64,000 bases of DNA from Rossellomorea sp. BNER (GCA_024213275.1 JANAVG010000016.1:1-64000); one strand, 5' to 3'; shown: positions 43,941 through 53,356, counted from the stretch's first letter. Notes: generated by a model from the letters alone, not told the origin. Made by a program: numbers and translations.

Positions 43941-44376
43941 CTATTACTTGACGGTCCAAACGGTCTGCAGCATTTTTATCATATGTTTTTTCATAAGTAG
44001 GTTCACGATCAATTTTTGACCCATAGAACATGACATCCCTTACTTCATGAATAGCTACTTTAATAAGCGCAAGTTTCAATGGAACACCTTCGATTTTATC
44101 CAAGGCAACATTCCCTTTTCCACTAATGGAATAAGTAGATTCATTCGCAAAGAGAGTAACCACTAATTGTTCATTATGCTCAATATTGTTCACAATTCGA
44201 GAGCGATTGTCAATAGCAAGCAGGATAGTTTCCTCATCTTTTGCAAAAACCCATGAGATTGCATTAACATTCGGCCCCCCAGTTTCATAATCAATGGTGG
44301 ACAAAGTTACAAATCTTTCTTTTTGTAATTGTTCAAATAAAGCAGGAATTAGCTTAGGTTCTACTTGATTTGCCAT
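43921..44376 (-). CDS. pyridoxamine 5'-phosphate oxidase family protein
   Basis: A 151-residue split-barrel flavin-binding protein of the PNPOx-like superfamily; the actual substrate is unknown. FVTLSTIDYETGGPNVNAISWVFAKDEETILLAIDNRSRIVNNIEHNEQLVVTLF (about 18-72, read in parts) is the typical FMN-barrel core. GGAGGG precedes the ATG. It sits between ylaJ and ylaI, is convergent with ylaJ and is not in B. subtilis 168 at this place. General-stress proteins of this fold are common in Bacillaceae. Confidence 0.82.
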   Translation of the reverse strand: MANQVEPKLIPALFEQLQKERFVTLSTIDYETGGPNVNAISWVFAKDEETILLAIDNRSRIVNNIEHNEQLVVTLFANESTYSISGKGNVALDKIEGVPLKLALIKVAIHEVRDVMFYGSKIDREPTYEKTYDKNAADRLDRQVIEAMKNA

Positions 44377-44520
44377 GGAATCCCTCCTTTGATACGTTCA
44401 TTATACAATAGGACGATTACGAAAAGAAGTTTTAAGACTGATGTTTCTAAAAGAGTTTTATTAAATGTTATACTTATGTGAGTGTGAATATGTATGAGAA
44501 TAATTATTGGAGGAATGATG

Positions 44521-44721
44521 ATGAGAGTTAAATGCATTCTTTGTGAAACAATTGAAAAAATAGACGACGAATCTGTTTTAGCAAAGCGGTTACGAAATCG
44601 ACCAATACATACATTTATGTGTGAAAATTGCTCAGAACGGATTGCAAATAAAACGAATGCCAGAATTGCCACAGGAAATTTTAAACTATACCGATCACCA
44701 AAAGTAGAACATGATTTTTAA
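44521..44721 (+). CDS. ylaI: DUF2197 zinc-ribbon protein YlaI
   Basis: A 66-residue small zinc-ribbon protein of unknown function. MRVKCILCETIEKI gives the first CxxC (Cys5, Cys8) and FMCENCSERI the second (near 34-37), so one zinc is likely bound. LAKRLRNRPIHT is the family-conserved middle. Four in-frame ATGs occur close together; the last one (44521) is seven bases after GGAGG and matches the start of B. subtilis YlaI. It is divergent from the flavin-family gene. Confidence 0.88.
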   Translation: MRVKCILCETIEKIDDESVLAKRLRNRPIHTFMCENCSERIANKTNARIATGNFKLYRSPKVEHDF

Positions 44722-44811
44722 TTCTACTTACCTCTCTTCTGACATTAAATATACAAGCCTTCAGGATTGTTGCATTTGTTAGCAGCAACAGAGCCAATAC
44801 ATCGATTTGAA

Positions 44812-44853
44812 AAGAAGAAGACCCTATTCAGTTAGAATAGGGTCTTCTTAAAA
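44812..44853. terminator. bidirectional terminator between ylaI and ylaH
   Basis: AAGAAGACCCTATTC pairs exactly with GAATAGGGTCTTCTT around CAGTTA, with A and T at both sides. Confidence 0.85.
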
Positions 44854-44926
44854 ACTGCGCTATTATGTTCTCTCTTATCAAGATTACCTTTAAAAATAAA
44901 TCAATAAATCTAAAATCCCTTTTTAT

Positions 44927-45238
44927 TTACTGTCCTTCAGCTTGTTGTTTTTTTTCATTATTGAGCCTAATTTTATAAATAATTAAAATAAGCGAAGCTA
45001 TGACTAGCCCTTCTGCAACTGGTAAGAAAATACCTAAGAAGGTTAAAATCGTACAACCAAAAATTAAGAACAAGTAAATAACAAGTGACTTGAGTAATGG
45101 GAGCTTTTTAGCAAAGCCGAGCTTATAAACTAATACTGACAATGCAATAATTGTAAGATATAAAAGCCACATACCAAGAGTAGGGTTTTCTTCCACCCTA
45201 TATAGGGATGCGAAAAAGGACAAGCGTTCTGTTACCAT
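44927..45238 (-). CDS. ylaH: YlaH-like membrane protein
   Basis: A 103-residue membrane protein of the YlaH family, function unknown. Three hydrophobic segments are at about 22-41, 47-68 and 71-88, and a polar C-terminus ([12 protein letters not shown]) follows. The N-terminal [30 protein letters not shown] is typical. GGAGGGG lies before the ATG. It follows typA by 23 bases on the same strand and may be its operon partner, as in B. subtilis. Confidence 0.86.
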   Translation of the reverse strand: MVTERLSFFASLYRVEENPTLGMWLLYLTIIALSVLVYKLGFAKKLPLLKSLVIYLFLIFGCTILTFLGIFLPVAEGLVIASLILIIYKIRLNNEKKQQAEGQ

Positions 45239-45261
45239 TTCGTCCCCTCCTCTCCTCTAGA

Positions 45262-47106
45262 TTAATTCATTTCAGCAAGTTTTTTCTTTTTAGCAACTCT
45301 TTCACGTTCGTTTTTATCTAGAATCTTCTTACGAAGTCGAATAGATTCTGGAGTGATCTCACAATATTCATCATCATTTAAATACTCTAACGATTCTTCT
45401 AATGACATAAGACGAGGCTTCTTAATCGTCACCGTTTGATCCTTATTAGCTGAACGTACGTTTGTCGCCTGTTTCATTTTAGTAAGGTTAACAGTGATGT
45501 CACTTTCTCTCGTGTTTTCTCCAACAATCATCCCCGCATATACATCATAGCCTGGCTCAACGAAAATTGTTCCACGGTCTTCAATTTGCATAATACCATA
45601 TTGTGAAGCTTTACCTGTTTCCATTGAAACAAGAACACCTTGACGTCTTCCACCAACACGTCCTTGCTGCATTGGCTGATAGCTGTCAAATGTGTGGTTG
45701 ATTATCCCATATCCTCGTGTTAAAGTCATAAACTCAGTCGAATAACCTATTAATCCTCTAGCCGGTACCATGAAAACAAGGCGAGTTTGACCATTTCCAT
45801 TGTTCACCATATCCAGCATTTCACCTTTTCGTGAACCTAGAGACTCAATAACCCCTCCCATATACTCTTCTGGGATATCAATTTGAACGCGTTCAACTGG
45901 TTCACATTTTACTCCTTCAATTTCTCTTACTATAACTTCAGGTTTTGAAACTTGAAGTTCAAATCCTTCACGTCTCATATTTTCAATAAGGATGGAAAGA
46001 TGTAGCTCTCCACGGCCTGAAACCGTCCATGCATCTGGAGATTCCGTTGGCTCAACACGTAAACTAACATCTGTTTGCAACTGTGCCATTAAGCGCTCTT
46101 CAATTTTACGAGAAGTAACAAATTTCCCCTCACGACCAGCAAATGGACTATTGTTCACTAGAAATTTCATTTGCAGCGTAGGTTCGTCAATTCGAAGTAC
46201 AGGTAATGGCTCTTGGTGTTCTACAGGACTAACTGTTTCCCCTACGTTAATATCCTCCATACCTGAAACAGCAATTAAGTCTCCTGCATGTGCCTCTTGG
46301 ATTTCTACACGTTTTAACCCTAGAAAACCGAATATTTTTGTAACCCGGAATTGTTTAACATTCCCATCAAGTTTCATAAGAGCAACCTGTTGGCCAACCT
46401 TCATTGTTCCTCTGAACACACGTCCAATCCCGATTCTTCCCACATAATCATTATAATCAAGCAGTGCTACCTGGAATTGAAGAGGCTCATCACGGTTATC
46501 AATCGGAGCAGGTATATGCTCAACAATTGTTTCATACAAACATTGCATATTTTCATCCTGTTTAGCAGGATCTGGATCTACGCTAGCTGTCCCATTTATC
46601 GCAGAAGCATAAATTACAGGGAACTCTAACTGTTCATCATTAGCATCAAGTTCAATGAATAATTCTAATACTTCATCAATAACTTCAGATGGTCTAGCAG
46701 AATCTTTGTCGATTTTGTTTACAACTACAACTGGTCTTAAGTTTTGCTCTAATGCTTTTTTAAGAACAAAACGAGTTTGTGGCATACATCCTTCATATGC
46801 ATCAACAACAAGAAGAACACCATCCACCATTTTCATAATTCGTTCTACTTCTCCACCGAAGTCGGCATGTCCTGGAGTATCTAAGATATTTATTCGGGTA
46901 TCTTTGTATTGAATTGCTGTGTTCTTAGCAAGAATCGTAATCCCACGTTCTCTCTCAAGATCATTAGAATCCATCGCCCGCTCATCAACACGTTCATTTT
47001 CGCGGAAAATACCAGACTGTTTTAGTAACTCATCCACTAACGTTGTTTTTCCATGGTCAACGTGAGCAATGATCGCTATATTTCGTAAATCATTTCTTTT
47101 ATTCAA
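45262..47106 (-). CDS. typA: ribosome-associated GTPase TypA/BipA
   Basis: TypA (BipA, YlaG) is a translational GTPase of the EF-G/LepA group that helps ribosome assembly at low temperature and under stress. The G domain has AHVDHGKTTL (G1, residues 15-24), RGITI (G2), DTPGHADFGGE (G3) and NKID (G4). Domain II, a V-like domain and the BipA-specific C-terminal domain follow (RGLIGYSTEFMTLTRG; LEESLEYLNDDEYCEITPESIRLRKKIL). TTG 47106 is used: AGGAG lies eight bases upstream and the product starts MNKRNDLRNIAII. GTG 47115 overlaps the ribosome site. Length is 614. Confidence 0.97.
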   Translation of the reverse strand: MNKRNDLRNIAIIAHVDHGKTTLVDELLKQSGIFRENERVDERAMDSNDLERERGITILAKNTAIQYKDTRINILDTPGHADFGGEVERIMKMVDGVLLVVDAYEGCMPQTRFVLKKALEQNLRPVVVVNKIDKDSARPSEVIDEVLELFIELDANDEQLEFPVIYASAINGTASVDPDPAKQDENMQCLYETIVEHIPAPIDNRDEPLQFQVALLDYNDYVGRIGIGRVFRGTMKVGQQVALMKLDGNVKQFRVTKIFGFLGLKRVEIQEAHAGDLIAVSGMEDINVGETVSPVEHQEPLPVLRIDEPTLQMKFLVNNSPFAGREGKFVTSRKIEERLMAQLQTDVSLRVEPTESPDAWTVSGRGELHLSILIENMRREGFELQVSKPEVIVREIEGVKCEPVERVQIDIPEEYMGGVIESLGSRKGEMLDMVNNGNGQTRLVFMVPARGLIGYSTEFMTLTRGYGIINHTFDSYQPMQQGRVGGRRQGVLVSMETGKASQYGIMQIEDRGTIFVEPGYDVYAGMIVGENTRESDITVNLTKMKQATNVRSANKDQTVTIKKPRLMSLEESLEYLNDDEYCEITPESIRLRKKILDKNERERVAKKKKLAEMN

Positions 47107-47156
47107 AATTTTCACTCCTGATCGCTATTTAAGTTGAGCTTTCTTTTAACTAAGCT

Positions 47157-47165
47157 ATTATATCA
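47157..47165 (-). promoter_or_regulatory. extended -10 promoter element upstream of typA
   Basis: TGATATAAT on the minus strand, a TGn extended -10, lies about 50 bases before the typA start. No good -35 hexamer is at the expected distance. Confidence 0.4.
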
Positions 47166-47358
47166 TAGCTAGTAGAAAAGCAGAAACAGAATATTGTACA
47201 ATAGAGATAAAGTAGAGCAAATGTATATCCTCAAAGGGGATTATTTTGCAGCTTTATACTATTGCTTAACCTATTTATCTCTAAATCATTAGAACTTTAT
47301 TCATTTCACTATTGTAAAAAAATACCTTTGTAAAGACAACTTTGAAGGAGAGAGAGCA

Positions 47359-47544
47359 TTGAAGAATATTAAATGGATTTTTGTACTGTTTGCAGTATTA
47401 GCAGCAACTTGTATTATGGGAATCGGAGTGGCAATAGGTGAAGGAAGTATCCTCATAGCTTTAATAAGTATTGTTGTTCTATTTGTTGTAATGGGGTTTG
47501 GATTTAAAACAAAGAAAAAATATAGAGAAGAAGGTAAATTGTAA
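47359..47544 (+). CDS. ylaF: YlaF family small membrane protein
   Basis: A 61-residue protein of two transmembrane helices (about residues 4-26 and 29-49) with a short basic tail (KTKKKYREEGKL). This matches B. subtilis YlaF in size, topology and place next to typA. Function is unknown. TTG 47359 has AAGGAG seven bases upstream. Repeat A5 begins immediately after its stop codon. Confidence 0.82.
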   Translation: MKNIKWIFVLFAVLAATCIMGIGVAIGEGSILIALISIVVLFVVMGFGFKTKKKYREEGKL

Positions 47545-47672
47545 CTAGAAAAGCGAAAGCGCCTTGAACAGGCCTGACAAGCATAAGACGAGCCCCATAG
47601 AAAGGGTGCCTTTTCCCTTTCTATGGGGCTTGCTTATGTCTCGAAGGCCTGGGCGCTGAAGCTAGACACAAG
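47545..47672. repeat. family A hairpin repeat, copy A5
   Basis: Full copy with inner stem CCCATAGAAAGGG / CCCTTTCTATGGG and the usual ends (GAAAAGCGAAAGCGCC; GGGCGCTGAAGCTAGACAC). It starts at the base after the ylaF stop. AAGCAAAGCAGAAGCGCG (47671-47688) may begin another, broken copy. Confidence 0.9.
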
Positions 47673-47753
47673 CAAAGCAGAAGCGCGTTGCTCCTTTTTT
47701 TAGGTTTAGAATCGTGAAATTGGACAGATTTTCTTATTATTAGAATGGGATTG

Positions 47754-48548
47754 TTAACCTTTATTGAGGTAATCATTTAATATTTTATTATAAAGACTTG
47801 GCTTCCCAACAAGTAGCGAGCTTTTATTGAGAAGATTTAACTCATTACCTTTTAAATCAGTAACAATCCCTCCAACTTCTTCAATTAAAATTTTACCTCC
47901 AGCAATATCCCATGGTGCCAATCTCATTGTTAAGTAGGCATCAAGCCTACCCGAGGCCACATAGGCCATTTCTAATGCTGCCGATCCATATGACCTTGTT
48001 GCTCTAACATCCTTTACAAGAGGTGCTAAAATACTTGGATCAATTTTTCGATTATCCGTGATCCACAATGCATTTAATGCAATAACAGCATTTTCGACTC
48101 TAACAGGTTCTAGTTTAGGTAGCGCATAATCATTCATAAATGCACCGCAACCTTTTTGACCATGATACAATTCATCGTGGACAACATCATAAATATACCC
48201 TAATACACCTATCCCATCCTCATATATACCAATAGAGATAGCAAAATTCCTTTGTTGATGAACAAAATTCATTGTCCCATCAATTGGATCAATTATCCAA
48301 ACAACACCTTCAAGACTTTCTAGTTCATCTCCAAAGCCTTCCTCACCAAGAATTTTATGATCAGGATAGACTGACCTAATTTTCTCTATGAAATATTGTT
48401 CTGTTTCTTTGTCAATGTTTGTAACAAGATCGTTTCGATTAGACTTTGTCTGAATATTAAGCTCTGTTTGAAAGGATTCTCTAACTTTATCTCCAGCCTC
48501 TTTTATCCATTGTTTCACATATGTATCCATCTCTGACCAATTTGACAT
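47754..48548 (-). CDS. yktC: inositol monophosphatase family protein YktC
   Basis: A Mg-dependent, Li-sensitive type phosphatase (264 residues); B. subtilis YktC dephosphorylates inositol phosphates and NADP in vitro-type assays of the family. Metal-binding motifs are EEGFGDE (near 67), DPIDGTMNFVHQ (84-95) and the C-terminal WDIAGGKILIEEVGG (about 203-217). All catalytic Asp are present. GGAGG precedes the ATG. It is convergent with ylaF across repeat A5. Confidence 0.92.
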   Translation of the reverse strand: MSNWSEMDTYVKQWIKEAGDKVRESFQTELNIQTKSNRNDLVTNIDKETEQYFIEKIRSVYPDHKILGEEGFGDELESLEGVVWIIDPIDGTMNFVHQQRNFAISIGIYEDGIGVLGYIYDVVHDELYHGQKGCGAFMNDYALPKLEPVRVENAVIALNALWITDNRKIDPSILAPLVKDVRATRSYGSAALEMAYVASGRLDAYLTMRLAPWDIAGGKILIEEVGGIVTDLKGNELNLLNKSSLLVGKPSLYNKILNDYLNKG

Positions 48549-48642
48549 CGATAAGCCTCCAGTAAAATATGGTTGACATTACTTAGCTAATAGCTTAAAT
48601 TAAATTATTTTATGATTCAAGTTTTTGAAATTGTAATCCATA

Positions 48643-48677
48643 AAAATACGAACTCTTTTCAAACTTCAAGAGTTCGC
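48643..48677 (-). terminator. terminator of the ykzI-like gene
   Basis: CGAACTCTT / AAGAGTTCG with a short loop, then TATTTTTA on the minus strand, about 70 bases past the gene end. Confidence 0.6.
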
Positions 48678-48744
48678 TAGGTGAAAAACAACATCATCAT
48701 ATTTTATTAATATCCCCTTTAACATCTTTACGCTTCTTAATCAT

Positions 48745-48945
48745 TTAAAGTGCTTGTAATTTTACCATTTCATCACGAATTTTAGTCAATTTATCTTTTG
48801 ATTTTTTCTGTACTTCCTGGTTCTGATCTTGAAGGGCTTCAAAAAGAACGGCTAATTCATAGTCCATTTCTAATCTCAGAACAGCTAATCTCTGCTGCCT
48901 AATATCCTTTTTCCTTGTGGAGCTCATAACTTGTTTCACAGACAA
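48745..48945 (-). CDS. small helical protein, YkzI-like
   Basis: A 66-residue, highly charged helical protein (IRQQRLAVLRLEMDYELAVLFEALQDQNQEV) with coiled-coil character and no other domain. Size and place, between yktC and the divergent yktB, match B. subtilis ykzI; I recall that sequence only loosely, so the name is not assigned. Start is uncertain: GGAAGGGG lies four bases before TTG 48945 and ten before GTG 48939. Function unknown. Confidence 0.7.
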   Translation of the reverse strand: MSVKQVMSSTRKKDIRQQRLAVLRLEMDYELAVLFEALQDQNQEVQKKSKDKLTKIRDEMVKLQAL

Positions 48946-49125
48946 TACACCCCTTCCAAATTCTTTTCATTTAGAGAATATTCAGATAATAATTACTACA
49001 TTGTATGAGGGTTGAAACAATCCCGCAACTAAAATGTGTATTTACCTAGCAGGAATCAAGTTAGTTCATTTTGTAAAAACTTCTATGATAAAATGTTTTC
49101 AATATATTAAGGAGGCAACATTTTA

Positions 49126-49746
49126 ATGAAATTTAATGGTTTTAAGAAAAAAGACTTTGATGTATTTAAAATTGATGGTCTTGAAAATCGAATGGAAGCT
49201 CTTATTCATACAATTAGACCTAAACTGGAATGGCTCGGAGATCACTTCTCACCAACTCTTAGCACAATGATAGGAGATGAAATATTCCCTCACGTTGCAA
49301 AACATGCACGCCGTTCCGTCAATCCCCCAGATGATACTTGGGTGGCTTTTGCTAATAACAAAAGAGGCTATAAACAGCACCCGCATTTTCAAATTGGACT
49401 TTGGGAAACTCATGTATTTGTTTGGTTCGCTATGATTTATGAGGCACCCAACAAGGAAGAATTCGGAAAAGCCCTTGAATTACAATTTGATTCATTACGA
49501 GCAGATATTCCTGATCATTATGTCTGGTCAGGTGATCACACAAAGCCTGATGCAAAAACATTCTCCGAAATGTCGGATGATGATCTTCAACAACTGTTCA
49601 AACGGCTTCAATCCGTTAAAAAAGCAGAAATTCTTTGTGGAATTCAGATACCAAAAGAAAAAGCAATCAAAATGTCAGGGAAAGAAACGCTTGAGACTAT
49701 TCAGGATGCATTTGTAAAATTATTACCCCTTTATAAACTTTATTAA
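49126..49746 (+). CDS. yktB: DUF1054 (UPF0637) protein YktB
   Basis: A 206-residue DUF1054 protein whose fold is known from YktB-type structures but whose function is not. [32 protein letters not shown] (residues 3-34, read in parts), [43 protein letters not shown] and the C-terminal [21 protein letters not shown] are typical. GGAGG lies before ATG 49126. It is divergent from the ykzI-like gene and convergent with yktA. Confidence 0.92.
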   Translation: MKFNGFKKKDFDVFKIDGLENRMEALIHTIRPKLEWLGDHFSPTLSTMIGDEIFPHVAKHARRSVNPPDDTWVAFANNKRGYKQHPHFQIGLWETHVFVWFAMIYEAPNKEEFGKALELQFDSLRADIPDHYVWSGDHTKPDAKTFSEMSDDDLQQLFKRLQSVKKAEILCGIQIPKEKAIKMSGKETLETIQDAFVKLLPLYKLY

Positions 49747-49793
49747 ACAATATAAAGGAAAGGAAAAACTATTCTGTTTCTTTTGTTCTTTCT

Positions 49794-49895
49794 ATTTGGC
49801 TGTTTTCGTAAACTTTGTTGCTATTTTCAAAAAAAGTAGTGGTTGATTTCACAAAATTCTATTTATAAAATAAAAACCTTTTAGAAAAGCTTTTA
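49794..49895. repeat. family C repeat, copy C4
   Basis: GGCTGTTTTCGTAAACTTTG, TGCTATTTTCAAAAAAAGTA and GTGGTTGATTTC match copy C3 read in reverse for about 55 bases. The interior long arm is missing here too. It lies in the convergent gap between yktB and yktA. Confidence 0.8.
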
Positions 49896-49904
49896 TTTAA
49901 AATA

Positions 49905-49994
49905 CCAAAAAAGAGCTAGCCTTATAAAAAACCAGCATTTTTGGGATATTCCATAGAGGATCCACTAGATGCTGTTCTCTTTAGGCTAGCTCTT
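49905..49994 (-). terminator. long nested terminator hairpin of yktA
   Basis: Outer stem AAGAGCTAGCCT / AGGCTAGCTCTT (49911-49922 with 49983-49994) encloses about 60 bases with an inner CAGCAT / ATGCTG pair. On the minus strand the outer stem is followed by TTTTTT. The size is unusual for a simple terminator. Confidence 0.65.
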
Positions 49995-49996
49995 AG

Positions 49997-50272
49997 TTAT
50001 TTTTTCATTTTAATAATCATTCCGTCTTCACAGTTTTTCATTTCTTTTACTACATGATAGGACGAATATCCACTTGATTCTTCAAACTCCTTAAAGATTT
50101 TCTTCTCTTCTGATTTACTTGGTACGATCTCTTTAAACCTGCGATAAGAATCCATAAGAAACTCTCTTTTTATCCCTTTTTCATAAGCCTTCTCAATAGT
50201 TTCAAAAAACTTTACCACATCAATGACTTCTTCAGTTGACCAATCTATAGAGAATGGATATTGATATTCCAT
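49997..50272 (-). CDS. yktA: UPF0223 family protein YktA
   Basis: A 91-residue UPF0223 protein of helical fold and unknown function. [34 protein letters not shown] (residues 1-34, read in parts), [22 protein letters not shown] and [12 protein letters not shown] fit the family throughout. ATG 50272 has AGGTG six bases upstream. It is convergent with yktB, and the monooxygenase-like gene precedes it by 34 bases on the same strand, so they are likely co-transcribed. Confidence 0.9.
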   Translation of the reverse strand: MEYQYPFSIDWSTEEVIDVVKFFETIEKAYEKGIKREFLMDSYRRFKEIVPSKSEEKKIFKEFEESSGYSSYHVVKEMKNCEDGMIIKMKK

Positions 50273-50306
50273 GCTTAGCACCTACTTCGTATTAATAAAG
50301 ATAATC

Positions 50307-51266
50307 TTATTTTGACCATTTTCCGCGAATGTTTTCAGCTTCAGAAAAGATATTTCTAAAAAGAGTGTTTACGGAAGGAATATCATTAACAAGGCCCATA
50401 ACTTGACCTGCCCACCCAAATCCTTGATCTTCATATCCTTCGTATATGTATTTCTGGTTTGCTTTTCCACTGATCAAAACTTTTAAATCATCATATGTTC
50501 CTTTTTGACTTTCAATGGTCAAAATTTTTTCAGTCCATGGCCCCTTAATAGCCCTAGCTGGAGCACCTATCGATCGCTTAATGACCACTGTATCATTTTC
50601 TGATCCCTCAATCAATCGCTGTTTATATACGTCTGAAGCATGAATACATTCTTTTGTTGCAATAAATCGAGTGCCCATTTCAACTCCTTCTGCTCCTAGA
50701 CTTAAAGCAGCCATAAAACCTCTACCATCACCTATTCCTCCCGATGCAATGACTGGTATAGAAACAGCATCAACTACTCTAGGTATTAATACAAACGTTC
50801 CAATATCATCTTTACCAATATGACCTCCACCTTCTTGCCCTACTACCATAACGGCATCCGCACCCAGCTCTTCTGCCTTTACTGCTTGTCTTTTGGCAGC
50901 AACTAAAACAAGCTTCTTAACATCTGCTCCTTCTAGTTGTTCGAAGATCGGCGTTGGATTTCCCCCTGTCATTGAGATAACTGGAACTTTTTCGTCGATT
51001 GCTACATCTAAAAAGTGTGAAAAAGGTCTTCCATGCTGACCAATCGCAAAGTTGACTCCAAATGGTTTATCTGTTAAAGTTTTTACCTTTCTTATTTCTT
51101 CTTTAAGTGCTTCTGGAGAAGGTAAAGACATAGCTGTTATTTGTCCGAGTCCACCTGCATTAGAAACGGCTGCAGCTAAATCTGAATAGGCCAAATACGC
51201 TAACCCACCTTGGATAATAGGATATTTAATTCCCAACAACTCAGTTACTCTTGTTTTCCAGTTCAT
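50307..51266 (-). CDS. nitronate monooxygenase family flavoprotein
   Basis: A 319-residue FMN-dependent TIM-barrel protein of the nitronate monooxygenase/FabK group. Conserved parts are LGIKYPIIQGGLAYLAYSDLAAAVSNAGGLGQI (about 10-42, read in parts), VMVVGQEGGGHIG (phosphate and flavin contact; the usual EGxxAGGHxG is here GQEGGGHIG) and PVIASGGIGDGRGFMAALSLGAEGVEMGTRF. The substrate could be nitroalkanes or an enoyl-type compound; a real FabK is less likely. ATG 51266 is used. It is absent from this place in B. subtilis 168. Confidence 0.88.
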   Translation of the reverse strand: MNWKTRVTELLGIKYPIIQGGLAYLAYSDLAAAVSNAGGLGQITAMSLPSPEALKEEIRKVKTLTDKPFGVNFAIGQHGRPFSHFLDVAIDEKVPVISMTGGNPTPIFEQLEGADVKKLVLVAAKRQAVKAEELGADAVMVVGQEGGGHIGKDDIGTFVLIPRVVDAVSIPVIASGGIGDGRGFMAALSLGAEGVEMGTRFIATKECIHASDVYKQRLIEGSENDTVVIKRSIGAPARAIKGPWTEKILTIESQKGTYDDLKVLISGKANQKYIYEGYEDQGFGWAGQVMGLVNDIPSVNTLFRNIFSEAENIRGKWSK

Positions 51267-51377
51267 ATTATTCACTCCCTCACACATTATTTCTCTCTTA
51301 CTTTGAAAAAATCCTCTCTATTTGACAAAATGAAGATACTCAGGCAAATGCCACTATGAAAACGAAAAAGAAAGTGC

Positions 51378-51383
51378 TATAAT
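51378..51383 (+). promoter_or_regulatory. extended -10 element upstream of speA
   Basis: TGCTATAAT gives TATAAT with a TGn extension, 104 bases before the speA start. A -35 match is not clear. Confidence 0.4.
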
Positions 51384-51486
51384 TTCGAAAGTGCCTTGAG
51401 CTAATCAGCTTTTCAATTGCTCATGGTGAAAAAATTAAATGTAATTACTAAGTTTATAGCAAAACTTTAAAGAGGTGTAGAATGAA

Positions 51487-52956
51487 TTGTCACAATATAA
51501 AACGCCACTGTTTACAGGCTTAATCGAACATAGTAAAAAGAATCCCTTACAATTCCATATTCCTGGTCATAAAAAAGGGGCAGGAATGGATCCAGAATTT
51601 AGATCATTTATTGGTGATAATGCACTTTCAATAGATTTAATCAATATCGGCCCACTAGATGATCTTCATCAGCCTAAAGGCATGATTAAACAAGCTCAAG
51701 ATTTAGCGGCTGAAGCTTTTGGGGCAGATCATACTTTCTTCTCTGTTCAAGGGACAAGCGGTGCCATTATGACAATGGTGATGTCGGTATGTGGGCCAGG
51801 AGACAAAATTATTGTTCCTAGAAATGTTCATAAATCCGTTATGAGCGCCATTGTCTTCTCAGGTGCTACACCTATTTTCATTCATCCAGATGTCGATGTG
51901 GACTTAGGAATTTCACATGGTATCACAACGGATTCAGTATCAAGAGCGCTAGAGCAGCATCCTGATGCAAAGGGTGTTCTAGTTATTAATCCCACGTATT
52001 TTGGAATTTCGGCTGATTTGAAGAAAATCGTTGAAATTGCTCATTCGCACGAAGTACCAGTACTAGTTGATGAAGCTCATGGAGTACACATTCATTTCCA
52101 TGATAAGCTTCCACTTTCTGCTATGCAAGCAGGTGCTGATATGGCAGCAACGAGTGTTCATAAATTGGGTGGCTCAATGACTCAAAGCTCCGTTTTAAAT
52201 ATTCGAGAGGGTTTAGTGTCCCCCAAAAGGGTTCAGAGCATTTTGAGTATGCTTACTACAACATCTACTTCCTATTTACTGCTAGCTTCCCTAGATGTGG
52301 CTAGAAAAAGGTTAGCTACAGAAGGAAAGGAATTAATCGAAAAAACCATTCAGCTCTCTGAAACACTTCGTACAAAAATAAATATGATTGAAAATCTATA
52401 CTGTGTTGGGAAAGAAATCTTAGGAACAAAAGCAACATTCGATTACGATCCAACAAAGTTAATTATTTCGATTAAAGATTTAGGTATTTCAGGATATGAT
52501 GCTGAAATATGGTTACGAGAGGTTCATAATATCGAGGTAGAACTTTCAGACTTATACAACATCCTTTGTATTATTACACCAGGTGATACTCTTGCTGACG
52601 GAGAAAAATTAGTATCTGCCTTACAGGAGCTTTCTTCAAAGTGCTCCCAAATCAACAATGATTCTCGTCCTAAAGTTCTTTTACCGGATATACCTGTATT
52701 ATCACTCAGTCCAAGGGACGCTTTTTACGCTGATACAGAGGTGATACCAATTGATGAATCGATCGGACGGATAATAGCAGAATTTATTATGGTATATCCA
52801 CCAGGAATCCCAATCTTTATACCAGGCGAAATTATTACAGCTGAAAATATTAATTACATTAAAACCAATATGGAGGCTGGACTTCCTGTACAAGGACCAG
52901 AAGATTATGACCTAAGACATTTACGCGTCATAAAAGAGCATAAAGCGATACGTTAA
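51487..52956 (+). CDS. speA: arginine decarboxylase
   Basis: PLP-dependent biosynthetic arginine decarboxylase, first step of the agmatine route to putrescine and spermidine. The 489-residue protein lacks the N-terminal wing of enterobacterial enzymes, as in B. subtilis SpeA. FHIPGHKKGAGMDPEF (near 21-36), SVQGTSGAIMTMVM (PLP phosphate), LVDEAHGVHIHFHD (PLP ring Asp and His) and the Schiff-base lysine in TSVHKLGGS (about K227) are present. The C-terminal domain has YPPGIPIFIPGE. The start is TTG 51487, with AGAGGTG nine bases upstream. SR1 lies beyond its 3' end, as in B. subtilis. Confidence 0.95.
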   Translation: MSQYKTPLFTGLIEHSKKNPLQFHIPGHKKGAGMDPEFRSFIGDNALSIDLINIGPLDDLHQPKGMIKQAQDLAAEAFGADHTFFSVQGTSGAIMTMVMSVCGPGDKIIVPRNVHKSVMSAIVFSGATPIFIHPDVDVDLGISHGITTDSVSRALEQHPDAKGVLVINPTYFGISADLKKIVEIAHSHEVPVLVDEAHGVHIHFHDKLPLSAMQAGADMAATSVHKLGGSMTQSSVLNIREGLVSPKRVQSILSMLTTTSTSYLLLASLDVARKRLATEGKELIEKTIQLSETLRTKINMIENLYCVGKEILGTKATFDYDPTKLIISIKDLGISGYDAEIWLREVHNIEVELSDLYNILCIITPGDTLADGEKLVSALQELSSKCSQINNDSRPKVLLPDIPVLSLSPRDAFYADTEVIPIDESIGRIIAEFIMVYPPGIPIFIPGEIITAENINYIKTNMEAGLPVQGPEDYDLRHLRVIKEHKAIR

Positions 52957-53042
52957 GATACAGCGAAGCCCATGAAGCCAAATCCCTTCCTTCATGGGCT
53001 GTTTTAAGTCTCATAGGCTTTAGCGCACTGGAGCTGGATTAG
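52957..53042. repeat. diverged family A element after speA, copy A6
   Basis: Only the right end is clear: GTCTCATAGGCTTTAGCGCA then CTGGAGCTGGA. The left and centre are replaced by a terminator-like stem AGCCCATGAAG / CTTCATGGGCT (52967-53000) followed by GTTTTAAG. It begins right after the speA stop and probably ends its transcript. Confidence 0.6.
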
Positions 53043-53092
53043 GACAAACTTATTTCAATGGTCAATCAATTATTATTTTTAATTATATATCC

Positions 53093-53147
53093 AAAAAAGA
53101 ACCGTTATATAAAGTTGCCGAGGCCACTTATATAATGGTTCTTTTTA
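53093..53147. terminator. bidirectional terminator-like hairpin
   Basis: AAAAAAGAACCGTTATATAA pairs with TTATATAATGGTTCTTTTTA-type sequence around a GC-rich loop (TGCCGAGGCC). It could stop transcripts from speA and from SR1. Confidence 0.75.
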
Positions 53148-53150
53148 ATT

Positions 53151-53250
53151 GGCTGTTTCGAAAACATTGTTGTTATTTGAAAAGGAGTTAGTTGGTTGCA
53201 GCAAAATTTATGTTCTTAAAAAACAACAATCTTTTAGAAAATAACCTTTT
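53151..53250. repeat. family C repeat, copy C5
   Basis: Left end GGCTGTTTCGAAAACATTGT, then GTTATTTGAAAAGGAGTTAG and GGTTG; the right part CAAAATTTATGTTCTTAAAA...CAACAATCTTTTAGAAAATAACC matches copy C1. It lies just past the 3' end of SR1. Confidence 0.82.
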
Positions 53251-53356
53251 AATTCAATATTCACTTTAACGAGTGAATCCTGTACTATCTATAATTTGGC
53301 TCTTACGGCACATTTGCGTAAAGAAAAGCTAGGCAAATATCTGTTCATCACGCAAA

